This document shows, one piece after another, positions 37,456 to 50,257 of a stretch of DNA of 64,000 bases. The translations under genes and the position numbers were made by a program. This stretch comes from Oxyruncus cristatus (taxonomy: Eukaryota; Chordata; Aves; Passeriformes; Cotingidae), in NCBI GenBank assembly GCA_013399855.1, contig VXAY01002323.1:326194-390193 (forward strand), read 5' to 3'. Each line of letters begins with the position of its first letter. Position 1 is the stretch's first letter. The notes beneath the pieces are model-generated. The model saw nothing but the letters and a program-made list of their open reading frames with translations. It did not search any database and was not told the DNA's origin.

Positions 37456-38872
37456 GAACAGAAAGGTTTCCAGCTCTGGAATGCTGCTGATGTAGGTGCA
37501 CAGGATCCCTCATGGGTTCTATTTGACTCATTAAAGCTTTCATAAACCTGACCTCAGGAAAGGCCTGAATCCCAACCATTGCTGGTGTTGGGGATGCTCA
37601 GGCCACCAATATGAGACCACAGGTGACAAATTCTTGTCCCCAGACCCTGAGGCCACTCACCCAACAGAAATCCATGTCAGCCCAAACCTCACAACCATTC
37701 CAGCTCACACCAGTGTCCCAGGGAAGACATTCCTGGGACAGAACTAAGTTCTGAAGTGAAAACAAACTGCAGAGGAGCTACAGAAAATGAAGGATGTCGT
37801 GAGAGCAGATGAGCTGATGAGGAATGAAACACCCCACACTACAAAGGAGGGAGGAATTCCTGGCACCTGACCCAACTCTAAATCCACCAGCCGGCTCAAT
37901 CCTGAGCCCAGGAACAACAGACACCTGGGAAATTGGATCCTAAACTCAGTTGTGGCCCTGCTGGTTGTGATGCTGCAGAGGAAGGGAGTGGAGCTCCCTG
38001 CAAAAGCTGTCACACAGCAGGAAGGGGGAGGAAAGGTATTTTCCTCTTGTCTCTGCAGGAATCCAACAAAACCCCTGGAGGGTTGGATTAGTGCCACACA
38101 AACACAGGGCAAAGAGATAGGAATTGGATCCCTGGAAAAGTACCTCCTGATCCCAATGCAACAGGTGTCCAAGAAATTGGAGATATATCAGAAATGAATT
38201 ATTTCTCTGAGGCCACAAATGTATCCCCTTACTTTTAAAGACCCCACTGTTTACTGCATGTCTGAAATACATAAATACGATCCCTTCCACCTAAATAAAA
38301 CAAGCCTTGGCATTGAAAAGTGGTGACAGGGAAAGATGGATGAGTGGGAAATGCTTCCCTTTGGGAAGGGGGTGCGTGTCCATTGTTCAGCAGATCTGCT
38401 TTCGTGCTCGCACCACGACTGCCTGACTACTTCAAAAAACATACATTTTGCTCTCAGGATGCCTGCTACAGAGATTTTTAACAGCTCAAAGAAGACACAG
38501 AGATGACAGGAGCTCCTGAGCAGGAGCAGATGTGGGCAGGGATAAGAATCAGTATCTGGAAAAGTCTGGGTTACGTTTTTCCCCAGAATATCAGCAGGCT
38601 GGTTATACTCCATGAAACATTTCCTTTCCAGGACTGGGAATGAAACTAAACCCTGGCACTGCTCAGCAAAGGACTGATGTCCAACAGATTCATTTCCTGC
38701 TTCAGAGACTTTAAACTTCTTGACTCTTCCTCCTTGTAACCCCCAAATTCTCTGTATGTCGGGTTTGCTCGTGGCTCACAGTGACGCTTCAGTCTTTCTG
38801 GTGTCACCTGCCCAATTCCTGCACTCAGCCCTGAAAATGGGAACTCCTGACCTGCAGGGTTGGGGATGGGGA
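37456..38872. other. Unique DNA, no gene seen
   Basis: No repeat or exon is recognised. The open frames here (up to 142 codons on minus) have no splice support. Confidence 0.5.
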
Positions 38873-39530
38873 TCACACAGAGTCACAGGATCAACCAGGG
38901 CAGAAAAAACCTCTGGAATCATCGAGTCCAACCCATGACCCAACCCCACCCTGTCACCCAGCCCATGGCACTGATGCCACATCCAGGCTCTGCTCAAACC
39001 CCTCCAGGGACGGGGACTCCACCCCCTCCCTGGGCAGCCCATTCCAAGGGCTGATCCCTCTCTCTGGGAAGACCTTCTTCCTCATGTCCAACCTGCCCCT
39101 CCCCTGGGGCAGCTCAAGGCTGTGCCCTCTTGTCCTGCTGCTGGTTCCTGGGAGCAGAGCCCGACCCCCGCTGGGTCCCCCCTCCTGTCAGGGGGTTGCA
39201 GAGAGTGAGAAGGTCTCCCCTGAGCCTCCTCCTCTCCAGGCTGAGCCCCCCCCAGCTCCCTCAGCTGCTCCTCCCAGCACTTGTGCTCCAGACCCTTCCC
39301 CAGCCTCGTTGCCCTTCTCTGGACACGCTCCAGCCCCTCCCCACCCTTCCCCACCTGAGGGCCCAGAGCTGGGCACAGCCCTCGAGGTGAGGCCTCCCCA
39401 GTGCCCAGGGCAGGGGCACAATCCCTGCCCTGCTCCTGCTGCCACACTGCTCCTGAGCCAGGCCAGGATCCATCGGCCTCTTGCCCCCCTGGGCACCCCT
39501 GGCTCACGTTCAGCTGCTGTCAGTCAGTCC
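38873..39530 (-). mobile_element. Longest CR1 fragment (~650 bp), diverged type A relative
   Basis: The 3' end is tcacacagagtcacaggatc. The body parallels type A (agtccaacccatgaccc, ctccagggacggggactcc, gtcagggggttgcagag) but with clear differences, so it belongs to another subfamily. It reaches further 5' than its neighbours. On the minus strand it encodes ORF2 pieces such as QEADGSWPGSGAVWQQEQGR and [19 protein letters not shown], broken by frameshifts. No functional product is possible. Confidence 0.95.
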
Positions 39531-42150
39531 TCCATGCTCAGAACTCCCAACAGCTGCTTCCCAACACCATGGGAACTTCTCTCCTTCTCCTTCCATCAGG
39601 GAGAGCTGCCAGCACAAGGAGCTCTGGGAATCTTTCAATAGACTTACATGTTTTTAGGGCTGTTGGAGCAGGTCAGATACAGAGCATCAGCAATCCCAGA
39701 ATACACACAGCCCCTCCTTAGCACCCCCAGCTCCTGTCACTGAGTTCACTTTTTTGCTGCCCCGTGGGACGTCTCCAAGTGCTGTCCCAGAGCTGGGACA
39801 TATTCCCTTAATCACCACGTTGCATTTGGAATGTTCACCGAAACTCCAAATTTTCTTTGCCAGATTTCCTTTCCAGCTGCTCAAGAGAGAGACCCATCCT
39901 CCTCTGGAACCCACAATTCCAACACCTTTTTGTCAGATTAATTGGAGCCAGGAGTTGGACTGGATGATCCCTGTGGGTCCCTCCCAGCTCAGGATACTCC
40001 AGGGTTCTCTGACTAATTACTTCCTCTCGCTCAACTGGATGTCCCGCCCAATGTTTGATCTCCATCATTAATTAAGGATGGCTGAACATCTAAATCCACA
40101 CTGCACGGTCAAGACTTCCTCCTGCTTTGATCCATGTGGAGAATTCCTTTGATCCTCCAGCACATCAGCACCCTGGGATGCTCATTCTGCAAGATCTTTC
40201 CAGGGAACACCTCTGAACGTCAGATCTTTTCCTTCCTAGGAGGCAGAAGCAGCTCCATGCTGGAATAGGAACCTGCTCTTCCACTCCTCACATTCATTTC
40301 TCTGGGGGTGAAGAGGAAAAGGTATTTCTGAAAGCTCATTTAATTCACTTAGTGCTTCAAAAGTACCTAAAGACCCCACGGAAAAGAATAATGCCTTTGC
40401 AACGCCAGTAGCATTAAATACCACTAAATAAATCACTTTTAGAGCAGTGACGCCTCTTTCCGAACGTTCAGTGACACAAAGCAGGCAGTTTGCAGCAAAA
40501 AAAAGAAACAAAAAAAGAAGAAGATCCAGGAGCGATACCCGAAGTTTCCAGTGTTTTGCAGTGTTTGATATTCCTAATTAACTGTGATTAAATCCTCTCC
40601 AACAGTCTCTCCCCGTTTCCAAAGCCTGCCTGAGTCGGAACATATGGAAAACTCAGCCCGTGCAACCAGAGGCTGGGACTTCACAGATTTTCCCCGAACC
40701 TGTCTGAGGGTTTCTTGTTCCCACCATCACCACTGGAACAGAACAGCGAGCAGGAAAAACTTAACCCCCTGGTAATGATGATGGTGCTTCCAATGCCGAG
40801 CTTCCCGAGGCAGGAAGAGCACACCCACAGCTCCTGGGATACATCCTGCCCCTTATCCCAGATTTAGAGAGGGGCCTTGTGGGTTTTTTTAGGTTGTTGG
40901 TTTTGGTTTTTTTTTTCCTGCTCCTGTTTCTTAAAGAGGAAAAGAATCCCAAGTGTTCTTTAAAGGAATTTACAGTTCCTGTTCTTCTGACAGCTCTCCT
41001 CCCCGCTGCCTTGGAGATGGAACTAAATGCACACACGGGCTTCCCGGCACCTTCTGCCTCTTCCTCCATGGAATTCCGTTCTGCTTTCCCTGTTGGAAAG
41101 CCCCTGTACTTCTGTCTGCAGCACCTCAGAGCTCTGCAATGTCAGTAACACCCATTTTGGGGCCGGTATGTGTTGATTTGTCTGTTTTAAACACCGCGGG
41201 GGGAGGCACGTTGGGCAAGGTTTTAGGGGCATGGAGGGCTCAGAGAGGTGAGTGAGAGGTGACCACAGGTGACTCTGTTTCTGTCTCTGGGCCTCCTATG
41301 AATTCTCTGGCTGCTTTGGGGTTTTTTTTTGGGTTCACAGCTTGGGTTTTGAAGGTGGCTGATATAACTAATACAATATAATTTGGTTCGAGCTCCAAAC
41401 CAAACTGCACCACCGAAGCCAGTTCCCGGAAGAGCGCGTGCAGAATGCCAAGAAATGCCACCACAAAGGGCATAAAGGAACTTACCCACTCCCAGCTGCC
41501 TGTACCCACCGAGTGTGGGCTCGAGAGTTACTTTTAATTAGCAACTAAAAGAATTGGAACATCTGAGACCTAAATCCTCCAGCCTCTCTCACCAAATCCT
41601 TAAAGATTTTGGCCTCTGCACTTGACTGAGGGGAAGCACCGGCTGCAGCCACCGATGCCACGGAGGAGCAGCAGCTGAGATAATATCTTATTTATTTATT
41701 TTATTCATGTTATTCATTGCCCTTACACTTGGAGCTCTGGTTTGGAGCTGTGAAAACAGGGTGTTAATCATTATCTTTCAGACAGAACACGAATTCCACC
41801 CTTTCTTTGTGTCCCCGTATAAAGGACTGCACACAGAGCCGGGGAAAACAAGGACGGGGGAAAACAAGGACCGAGTCCTCCAGGAACTGGGTTTGAGGGG
41901 CTTTAAGGTGGCCTTTGTGGGACCACAAATTCCACCCAAGGAGCAGGAGCAAAACGTGGGAGAAGGGGAAAGCAGGAGCTAAGCTCTTAATGCTAAAAAA
42001 CACTGGTTGTGCAGCTCCACCTTCTTGTTAAACCTAAATAAATCACCTCAGAGAACGTTTTGAGCTGGGCTCCGGTTTTGACGTGGATTCAAGAGACACC
42101 TGAGGCAAGAGCCAGTGTTAATGATAATTAGGAGCTAAGTGGGACATCCA
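39531..42150. other. Unique DNA with one CR1 scrap, no gene seen
   Basis: Contains the CR1 end at 39945-40012. T-rich runs occur at 40885-40917, and 41320-41330 is a short T tract. 40070-40440 and 41690-41800 are AT-rich and repeat-free. No exon is recognised. Confidence 0.5.
39945..40012 (+). mobile_element. CR1 3'-end scrap, type B
   Basis: ggagttggactggatgatcc and ctgtgggtccctcccagctc are the plus-strand form of the type B 3' end seen on minus at 8461 and 57204. Confidence 0.8.
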
Positions 42151-42333
42151 GAATAATGATGGTGCTGGAAGGGACCTCAAAACCATCCCATTCCACCCCC
42201 TGCCATGGGCAGGTTGCTCCAACCTGGCCTCGGACACTGCCGGGGATCCAGGGGCAGCCACAGCTTCTCCGGGAATTCCATCCCCACCCTCACAGGGAGG
42301 AATTTCTCCCCAATATCTCATCCAGTCTCTCCG
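42151..42333 (-). mobile_element. CR1 fragment, type C
   Basis: gaataatgatggtgctggaa, gggacctcaaaaccatccc, ggttgctccaacctggcc, gatccaggggcagccac and aatttctccccaatatctca. It keeps the normal CR1 continuation after aatttctcc, which shows where the chimeric copies at 19658 and 25350 depart. Confidence 0.9.
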
Positions 42334-43461
42334 TAGAGAAGCAACTCCAGGGTTATTTTGATGTTCCGTGATTCAATCTGAGGTAGAACTTGAAACACTA
42401 ATATAATATAGGCAATAATTTCCCACACAGTACATGGGAGCCAGCCCAGCTCGCAGGAAGATAAATCTCTTTTGTTGTTGTCATGCATATTATTCCACAT
42501 TCTTCTACTTAAGATAGATGCTTTTGTGCTGTTTTGTGCTCTGATTTTGTAAATGTTCATCTTTTTGGCGATATTTCCCCGATAATGGAACAACAGTGCA
42601 AAACAGAATATGCAATGAAGTAAATAGAATATGAGCTCCAACAGACACAGCAAGGTGCAAAAATGATGGTGTGGCCAATGCCTACAGTCAGCACTGAGGA
42701 ATTGTATCCATAATTTGAGTTGGTAAACATGTTAACTTGCTCCTCCAGCCTCCCAAATGTAGCTCGTTTATCATTTTAACAGCTCCAGAGTTTTCTTGTT
42801 CTCACTCCTGGGACTCTCCATGCAAATGATGATTTATATCCACAGCCATGGGCTGCTCCAACGCTGAAGAGACACTTTAAGAGCAGATATTCGGGGAAAT
42901 AAAAGAAACTTTTGTGTCTCTTCATCTAAAGAGGTGAATACAGCTAAAAACGCCCAACAGATACTGGCTCCTGCTTCAAAAGGAGCAAGTGCTCTCTCTG
43001 AATCGAGGCCAGGCAGCTGATCAATTCCTGTCCACATAAATTCTTTTCACAGGATTGCCTTTTGGACTGTTATTGTTCCTCTGCTGCCTTCAAACGAAAT
43101 CGTGGTTGCCTTAAAATCAACAGCAGAACTTCTTGGACACCCGATTTCGTTTCATCTCCGGCTTCCCCGTGCCCAGGAAAACACGCCCAGGTAAATGCTT
43201 TCAAGGGGCAAAGAAGCTTCCCTTCGGAATCCTGGCATGCAAGGAGGAGGGAAGCAGGATGAGGGAGGTAAACAACCACCACCAAAAGCAGAAGGAGCGT
43301 TGAGAAGCACAAGCTGAGCTGCAGCCCAAGGAGAGGCGAGGAAAGCAGGAATCCAGGTACCCATCAGCACACCCTCAGTGTCAGATTCATCTGTACAAGG
43401 CTCCCGACGGATTATTGGAGGCACCGATCCAGGGAAATCAGCAAATACAAACACAAAATGA

Positions 43462-43530
43462 CATGGAACCGTTGAATCATTCAGGCTTGGAAAAGACCTC
43501 CAAGACCATCAAGTCCCAGGATGAATCAGC
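43462..43530 (-). mobile_element. CR1 3'-end scrap, type D
   Basis: catggaaccgttgaatcatt, caggcttggaaaagacctcc and aagaccatcaagtcccag. Terminal part only. Confidence 0.75.
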
Positions 43531-44389
43531 AGCCAAACACCGGGGCGGCTGCACCCACAGCCCCGAAGCGCTGGGATCCCACGGGGAGCAGCGTTTCTGT
43601 TCCCATAAACTCCCAAAACAACGGAGCAGGGGCGACATCACGACCCACAAAATCATTTGGGCTGGAAGGGTCGTGTTGAGAGCAAGCAGGGCCGGTCACA
43701 GTGTCTACAAGGAGAACATCTGCCCCGTTGTATCCTGGATATAATTAACCATCCAGAATCAAGACCATCCAACCCAGTTTGAGCAACAGGCGCACTTGGC
43801 CTTGCTCGTGCCCCTCTTTCTCCCCAGGCAAAAGAAATCCCTCTTGCAGTGTATTCCAGTTCCTAACAAGGGACCAGAGTGGATTCCAACAGTAAATGTG
43901 TCTGTGGGAAAATGTGTCTTGCCAGCACCTCCCTCCCATGTACAGCCAGGAGGGTTCAGGCTCGAGTTCCTCAGCTCTGGGCACAGATGATCTCACAGGC
44001 AAATTTCGAGCCATTTGGGACTTTGGGGGTCAAAATCAGCAGCTCAAATTTATTTGGAATTAAGGCAATAATTCCTCCTTGCGGGGTATCAACACCAAAG
44101 TGACATAACGTGGTAGGGGCAGGACAATTCCTTGTGTTCCTCAGGGGGAAAGATTTGTGAGTAGAGCCAAAGCAGAAGCACAGGGATGGGCACGGGAACA
44201 GCCAGACCCTCAGGAACCTTCCAGCTCAAGGTCACAGGTAGTGGGAAGAGCCACAGCCCTATTAAGGTGCATCCAACTGCATGAAACTCTCCTATCTGTG
44301 TGGATTATTGTTGGGTTTAGTAAAGAAATATTTGTTTTGAACTTCTCTCCGCGTCCTTTAACAATATTTACAGAATGGAATGATTTAGA

Positions 44390-44470
44390 TAAATAAGTAT
44401 ACATAAAATAAATAAATACATAAAAAAAATTAATAAATATATACATGATTTTTAAAATAAATAAATACAG
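44390..44470. repeat. A/T-rich low-complexity tract
   Basis: Repeated aaataaataaataca-like sequence with no regular period. Confidence 0.8.
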
Positions 44471-44728
44471 TTGCAGGTTCTGAAGTCCAAGAGGGATCAC
44501 TCTCATCAGATATAACAGTTTAAAACAGAGTGAAGCTCTTGCTTTGCTTCCCCATCACGTATTCAACTGATACCAGTAAAACTCCAAACTCCATCCCCTG
44601 CAGCAGCAGCTAAAATTAAAACTTACTGTAATTATGGCTGATCGAAAAATAGAATTTTTGCTGGGGGGAGACTTCAGATTTTTTTGCACTTTTTCACTAG
44701 GTTTGGGCTGAACTTCTTGCCCTCTCGA

Positions 44729-44729
44729 N
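44729..44729. other. Single ambiguous base
   Basis: An N eleven bases past the stop codon of the candidate minus-strand exon. A base error or indel here would matter if the true frame continued. Confidence 1.
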
Positions 44730-44739
44730 CTCCTGCAGG

Positions 44740-44859
44740 TCAGGAAGCCCCGCTCCTCCACGTCTTCTGCTGGTGGCCCACCACCTTCTGGGCCTTGGTT
44801 TTGATCTCCTCTTGCCACTGCACATGTTTAGGCACTTGCATTTCATCGTCCAGACCTCC
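44740..44859 (-). CDS. Candidate terminal coding exon, unidentified protein
   Basis: On the minus strand a pyrimidine tract and acceptor (tttcccttctcag) are followed directly by 39 codons and TGA. The peptide begins GGLDDEMQVPKHVQWQEEI, continues KTKAQKVVGHQQKTW and ends RSGAS. It is charged, low in cysteine, rich in Lys and Gln, and has no transmembrane segment or simple repeat. It reads like real protein rather than a chance frame, and the frame starts exactly at the acceptor. A plus-to-minus AATAAA lies 690 bp downstream. The intron upstream would contain the CR1 copies at 44905-45465, which lie in opposite orientation. I do not recognise the family and see no other exon of the same gene. 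It could be a pseudogene exon, or an internal exon spoiled by a sequence error near the N at 44729. Confidence 0.35.
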   Translation of the reverse strand, partial: GGLDDEMQVPKHVQWQEEIKTKAQKVVGHQQKTWRSGAS

Positions 44860-44904
44860 CTGAGAAGGGAAAGGGATCAAACCAGCTGTAAAAATGCTGC
44901 TTAT

Positions 44905-45180
44905 GGGAAAGGAGGGGGGACCTGGGGGCGGGTCGGGCTCTGCTCCCAGGGAACAGGGACAGGAGGAGAGGGAACGGCCTCCAGCTGGGCCAGGGGAGGG
45001 GCAGGTTGGATATTGGGGAAATTCCTTCCTGGAAAGGGCTGTCCAGTCCTGGCACAGTGGTGGAGTCCCCATCCCTGAGGGGATTTAACAGCCCTGTGCA
45101 TGTGGCACTTGGGGACGTGGGGCAGTGGTGGCCTTGGCAGTGAACTCAGTGACCTGAGAGGGCTTTTCCAAGCCAGAGGA
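44905..45180 (+). mobile_element. CR1 fragment, type D
   Basis: Plus-strand body: gagggaacggcctccagctg, ggttggatattggggaaatt, tggtggagtccccatccctg, gtggccttggcagtg and gagggcttttccaagcc. The 3' octamers are lost. A second type D fragment follows after about 70 bp. Confidence 0.88.
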
Positions 45181-45249
45181 GCCTATGGATCTCTCCGTGG
45201 CCCAAGGACTCACTGTGCCAACCTCCCCCAAGAGAGGAGGTGGCTCCGT

Positions 45250-45465
45250 GGGATGGAATTTCTCCCTGGAAAGGGTGCTCAGGCCCTGGCAGGGGCTGCC
45301 CAGGGAGGTTTGGAGTGCCCAGCCCTGGAGGTGTCCCAGGAAGGCCTGGCCGTGGCACTCAGTGCTCTGGGCTGGGGGACAAGGTGGGGATGGGGCACAG
45401 GGGGGACTCCATGACCTTGGAGAGCTTTTCCAAGTTAAAGGATTCCATGAGTCTGTGACTCCGTG
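45250..45465 (+). mobile_element. CR1 fragment, type D
   Basis: ggatggaatttctccctgga, gcaggggctgcccagggagg, ctggaggtgtcccaggaagg and gaccttggagagcttttcca, ending in gattccatgagtctgtgac. A second, partly overlapping piece of the same CR1 region as the neighbour at 44905, so it represents another insertion. Confidence 0.85.
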
Positions 45466-48400
45466 GAAGGAGAATCTGCAGGAACTGCCCTTTCCCGTGG
45501 ACCCACGATCCGGATTCAGCGCCAGGGAATAATGGAACACAGGGGTTCTGCTTTAATTATTAACCCTTGGTGGCCTCACCTGCCAGCAAACCGCAGGCAA
45601 ACAACATCCAAAAGTGCTAAAACCTCCAAGTGATGAGGATAATAAAAGGCCTCACACTCCAAAGTCACAGAAACTCTTCTGAAGATCCTCCCGTGGCACC
45701 CTGACAATGAGCACACCCCCTCCAATTAAGACACCTTCATAAATACTTCTTAAGCCCAAAGGTGGCATCTCGTTGACATATTTATGAGCCCAGCAAGAAA
45801 GCTGGAAATACTCTGCTCTGATGCTTCTTTGCCTTTTGTTGTCGAAGGGGATGAGCTTCCTCTGAGCACACAGAGCTTTGCTGCCCCTGGTTGTCACACA
45901 GTGAGGCCACCCAGGCCAACCTGGCCGTGGCTGGTGCTCCCAGGTCAGCTCCCAACCTCCACCAGCCCCTCTGAGAGACCTGGTGATGATAAAAGCTGCT
46001 CTACCAGCTGATTCCAGGCCACTGAGATATCCCTGTCTCTGACTCCTGCCTCAATTCCATGGTGGAAAAGAGCCTGAGGGAATTAAAAACCCACAAGGCT
46101 ATTTAGGGGCAGCAAGTTACAGACTAATTGGAAGAAGCCAGACATGACCCAGTATAGATTTCTCCCCAGCTGGGCTTATTTTTCAATGTAAAAATAATAT
46201 ATTAAATTAAACCGGTGACAGGATGATTTTAAACTATTAGAAAATGAGGTTGTGAAAGTCAATGAAATGTGCAGCTTCAAAGCCTCAGTTCCAAGTCCTT
46301 GGCACCTCCCAGGCACAACTCGGATTTCTTTGGTTTTGCGAGTGCTCAGCACAAAAGTTATAAAGCTTCCTTTAAGAATCTGTAGCTCTCCTGGAGAAAT
46401 CCCCCAGCCAGAACCTGAGATTAAACAGCAAAGCAAAGCAAAGGACTCTCGTTGAACGATACCAAAACCCTCGATTTGTGATGCCACCGAGCTTGAGCCA
46501 ATTTAAGATCTCTGTTAATTAATCTGACCTTCAGTGCTGCTGCTCAGCCACCTTTCCACTTGGACAACTGCGACGAACTTTCCATCAGCTGAGGCCTTCG
46601 GGACAATTAAAGAAACCAAAACACATCAAATGAAAGTCTGAACACCCAAAGGGGTGAGGCCTGGTTAAAGGAATTCCTGGTCCATCTCCTCGCCTACTTC
46701 GTGAATTCTCTTTGTGGACTCGTGCAAGAGCAGCAGGTGACTGCACTCTCTCACTTAGGCTGGATTTTGAGCCGGGTTTAAAAGCAGTCTGGCCCGAAGC
46801 AGGGAATGCCACAATGACACCAACAGCACCGTTGGGCTTAGGGGAAAGAATTCAACCTTTCCTGGTGTCAGAGTTCTGTTGGAATAAATAACACCCGTCA
46901 AAAGGAGCATAAAGTCACAGTTCTCCCTGCTGCCTTCTCCTCCACCTTCTGTATCAAGTTTTCTGAGGTTCTTTCTTGCCCAGGTGCCTTGACAAGAAGT
47001 CCCACTCATGTGGGAACAAGATCACCGTTCAATTCTGTGCTTTACCCCAAAACTCCTGCAAATTCGGGCCAACTGCCCTCATTTATCTGCTTCTCATCCC
47101 ATCAAATCCAACCAGAATTGGATACAGAGCCACCACTCTGATTCATCCCTTAATCTTCCTGCACTTCCGTTGATCAGAGCCTCGGAAACAAACCAACAAT
47201 TAAGAAAAACACCAAAAAAAAAAAAAATCACAAAATAAGTAAAGTTTACCCCCAAACCATTTTATCTAAGGCAGATGTGAGTCCCTGAACAAGATCAGGA
47301 CTCCCCTTTGTGCCACTCTCACAGGAAGAACTCCTTTGTTTCCAACTTATAAGCTCAGTAATCAGAAGAAGGCAGGGAAAGGAAATAAGGAGAGAATTGA
47401 CTTTTGCTACTGCTCACTTCGTGTTTTTAATGTAAGGGTTAAATAATTAGAAGAGAACCAGACTTGAAGGCATCCCCAAATCCAGGATCCCAAATTTGAG
47501 CTTATTTTAGAGCTATTACCTTGTGTTTCAGCAGGACAGGATAGAAAAAAAAGAAGAAAAAGCGTAAATATGATTTTCTCCTTTTCCCCCATGTAATTCA
47601 GAGCACTACCCCAAATTTTCAGCAAAAGCACAACTTTCTAAGTAGCTCTCATTAGTGGCCTTGCCAGATGTGTATAATGGCAAATTTTTATGTGTACAAA
47701 GAGGAGTGAGCACGACTCCTCTCCTCTCACAGCCAGGGGAATGAAAAAACCTCCATTTCTTTCATTTAGCTCTGTCAGAAGAAGCCCTTTGTGGGCTCAT
47801 TTTGGGAGCACTTCTGGAAGAGGAAGGAAGAAACAGCGTGTGCCTGTGCATCTCCCTGTACATCAGATCTGGGGGCAGTGGGTGGGTTATTCTTGTTATC
47901 AATTAGAAGGCACTTGGATTTGATGGCTGCAAGAGCCAGTGAGGAGCACAACACCAAGATAAAGCAGATTTAGATTTAGACAAGTCTGGAGAGCCTGTGC
48001 CAGCACCGGGGCCAGGGCTCAGATCTTCTCCTGTATCCCACTCCCTGGGAACTTTGGCAACAGGCTATAAATTGGGCTTCATCCTAAAAATATTTATCAG
48101 CTGACCAATCATCTGTTAGGGCTTCGGTTGTCAGGGAAACAGGAATTTATGAACATCGTTTTCGGAGACACCGAGACAAAGCAACTGGGGCTGAGAGGCA
48201 GCAGAGGAGCAGCCCCAGCCCTCCCCTTTCACCCAGGGCAGCACCAACTCAGGGGCTCCAGGGAATCTGCCTCAATAAAACCCACTCCCCCCACACCAGG
48301 ACACACTTTTTTTTTCATCCAGGGCTTCCACAGCATCACCTCGTGCCCCCCAGAGACACGTGGGTTGATTTCTCTACCCCAGCGCTCAGTCGTCGGAGGC

Positions 48401-48494
48401 AAATCTTACTCCTTGGCCCCCAAGTAGTGAGTTTTCCACCCAAAACCTGCAGGGAAATGGGCCGAAAGGTGCCCTGGCTCCTAATGATGGGATT
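45466..48494. other. Unique DNA, ~3 kb, no gene seen
   Basis: No transposon is recognised. 46180-46240 and 47210-47240 are AT-rich. 47640-47970 is repeat-free and has the look of conserved noncoding sequence. Short open frames only. Confidence 0.5.
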
Positions 48495-48585
48495 GGAATC
48501 ATAGAACCCCAGCATGGTTGGGGTTGGAAGGGACTTTAAAGATCATCCAGTTCCAACCCCCCTGCCACGGGCAGGGATTCCAGAT
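48495..48585 (-). mobile_element. CR1 3'-end fragment, type C
   Basis: ggaatcatagaaccccagca, gttggaagggactttaaaga, tcatccagttccaacccc and ccacgggcaggga. Terminal ~90 bp only. Confidence 0.85.
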
Positions 48586-50257
48586 GTCATTCCTTGACCT
48601 TGGAATAGGAAACCGAGATTTCTGACTCAAAGGACTGGTTTACTTCATGCACAGAAGCAACTTCGAGGCTTAATTAATGCTTTTTAATTTGAAATCCTGT
48701 GAAGATCAGACAGCCAACCTCACCCTGTACGGGGTGAACACGAATCCTGCCATCAGCTCACACACTTTTCTACCTGAGGCCCCAGCGCCCTTCCTTTTGT
48801 TTTCTCAATAAAACCTTTTAATACTTCCTTTTTTAAAAAAAAATAAATAAAAATAAAGGAACACCATTAAACTCAGTGTCAAACTACGAGGACCAAGTCT
48901 GGAAAAGTGTGTTCCAGGCAGGTATTTATAAATCCCTGGCAGTTGACAAAAAAGCGGCATTTTCGGATAGTCCCTGCAAGGAACACAAACCCACCCCGTT
49001 GCTGTGGTTACCCCAGCGAGGCTGTGCCCACCACAGTGATCCCTGGAGCTTTCCCAGTCTAACATCCTGCATTTAGACCGTATTTGTCTTTTCACCTCCT
49101 CTTCTTTAAAATAGAGGAGGGGAAAAAAAAAAAGAAATGACAGGGGAAGAAATGAGAGACTTCCCTGCAGCTCTTACCCTGAGCCTTCTGTTCCATCTGT
49201 GGCCAACACGGAGATGACAGGGGGAATTTTTCGAGGGTGGCTTTGAAGAGCAGACCAAAATCCGAGCAACTGTTAACAAAAAGTGTGAATATGGCAGACA
49301 GGAGAGGAGGTTCCATAAGGAACATGCATACAGAGGGGTGTTTTCCATAAAGGGAAAACCTTGTTTCACCCAAAAGAGCTGCTGTGGAATTTGAGGGCCT
49401 TTCAGCTCCCTCAGGCCAGCTGAGAAACCAAGGAACTCCAAGGAAAGATGAAAAATTATTCACCAAACAATGAAGTAATTTATTCCCCCCCCTCCCCTCA
49501 CGATCTGAGACTGGATTAAACAGAGAGAATGAAATTTTATGTCACAGGATCGTCATATCATGGAATGGTTTGGCTTGGAAGGGACCTTAAGGCCCACCTC
49601 GTTCCAACCCCTGACACTGCCAGCGCTGTCCACTACGGCCTGTGCCTACTTTTAAAGCATCACCTAAACCATACTCAGCTGTTCTTGTTCAGTCTTTGCC
49701 TCTTCAGAGCGAGGAAGTCTCAGCCCATGGACATCTCGTGACAGTGACGTCCACAGATTCATTTCTCCCAGTGAGGGGAGGTATTTCGGCCTGATTTTCT
49801 TTGTTCCCTGTCTCTCCGTTTCACTCTCTTCTAATTTTTGAGTAACGAGACAGCGGAGAAGCTCCAAATAACTGTTCTCCAAATCAGCCATTATTGAGAA
49901 TACTTTAATCACGCTTCATCTTAGTCATCTCTTTTCTAAGATTAAGCACTTCCAATCTCCCTCATGCTCTGAAAAATGCTGGGGAAGCAGCAACAATTAA
50001 ACAGCAGATCTGAATACAGAGGCATTTGCAGAAGAAGCAGTGACAGAGTGCACTTCCCTTCTGATACACAGAAACACATAAATATAGAACATTTATAGAT
50101 ATATGCAGGTTTTCATGAATTTTAATTCGTTTAATTCCAGCACAACCACACGGAATGGATTTACTCAACTCATCCACGATGGGGGATCAGCCATTTATTC
50201 CATCCCCATGTACCCATTTGCCTTCCCACGACTTGGTTCCTCCTCTTCGTAGCCATT
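48586..50257. other. Unique DNA with one CR1 scrap, no gene seen
   Basis: A-rich patches lie at 48834-48858 and 49121-49136. A minus-strand GTAAGAG donor-like site near 49180 follows a partly open frame, but no acceptor or protein-like sequence supports an exon. 49850-50150 is AT-rich and repeat-free. Confidence 0.45.
49543..49630 (-). mobile_element. CR1 3'-end fragment
   Basis: cacaggatcgtcatatcatg, gaatggtttggcttggaagg and gaccttaaggcccacctcg, then ttccaacccctgacactgcc. Somewhat diverged. Confidence 0.78.

Larger units (their letters stand above)
42334..44739. other. Unique DNA, possible 3' UTR on minus, one CR1 scrap
   Basis: If the minus-strand exon at 44740-44859 is real, the DNA immediately below it would be its 3' UTR. 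A minus-strand AATAAA is present at 44049-44054, about 690 bp after the stop. 44390-44470 is an A/T-rich low-complexity tract. 42400-42720 is AT-rich and repeat-free. CR1 scrap at 43462. Confidence 0.4.

Noticed and set aside
41240..41509. 89-codon minus frame beginning MGTGSWEW, overlapping a donor-like gtaagt
   Set aside because: The donor falls near the start of the frame and would remove most of it. A second frame is equally open. No support.
43640..43690. Possible further CR1 end (aaatcatttgggctggaagg)
   Set aside because: Only about 20 bp match and the expected continuation is absent.
49092..49466. 124-codon minus frame with a GTAAGAG donor-like site
   Set aside because: No acceptor, and the peptide is low-complexity at its end (translated T-rich sequence).
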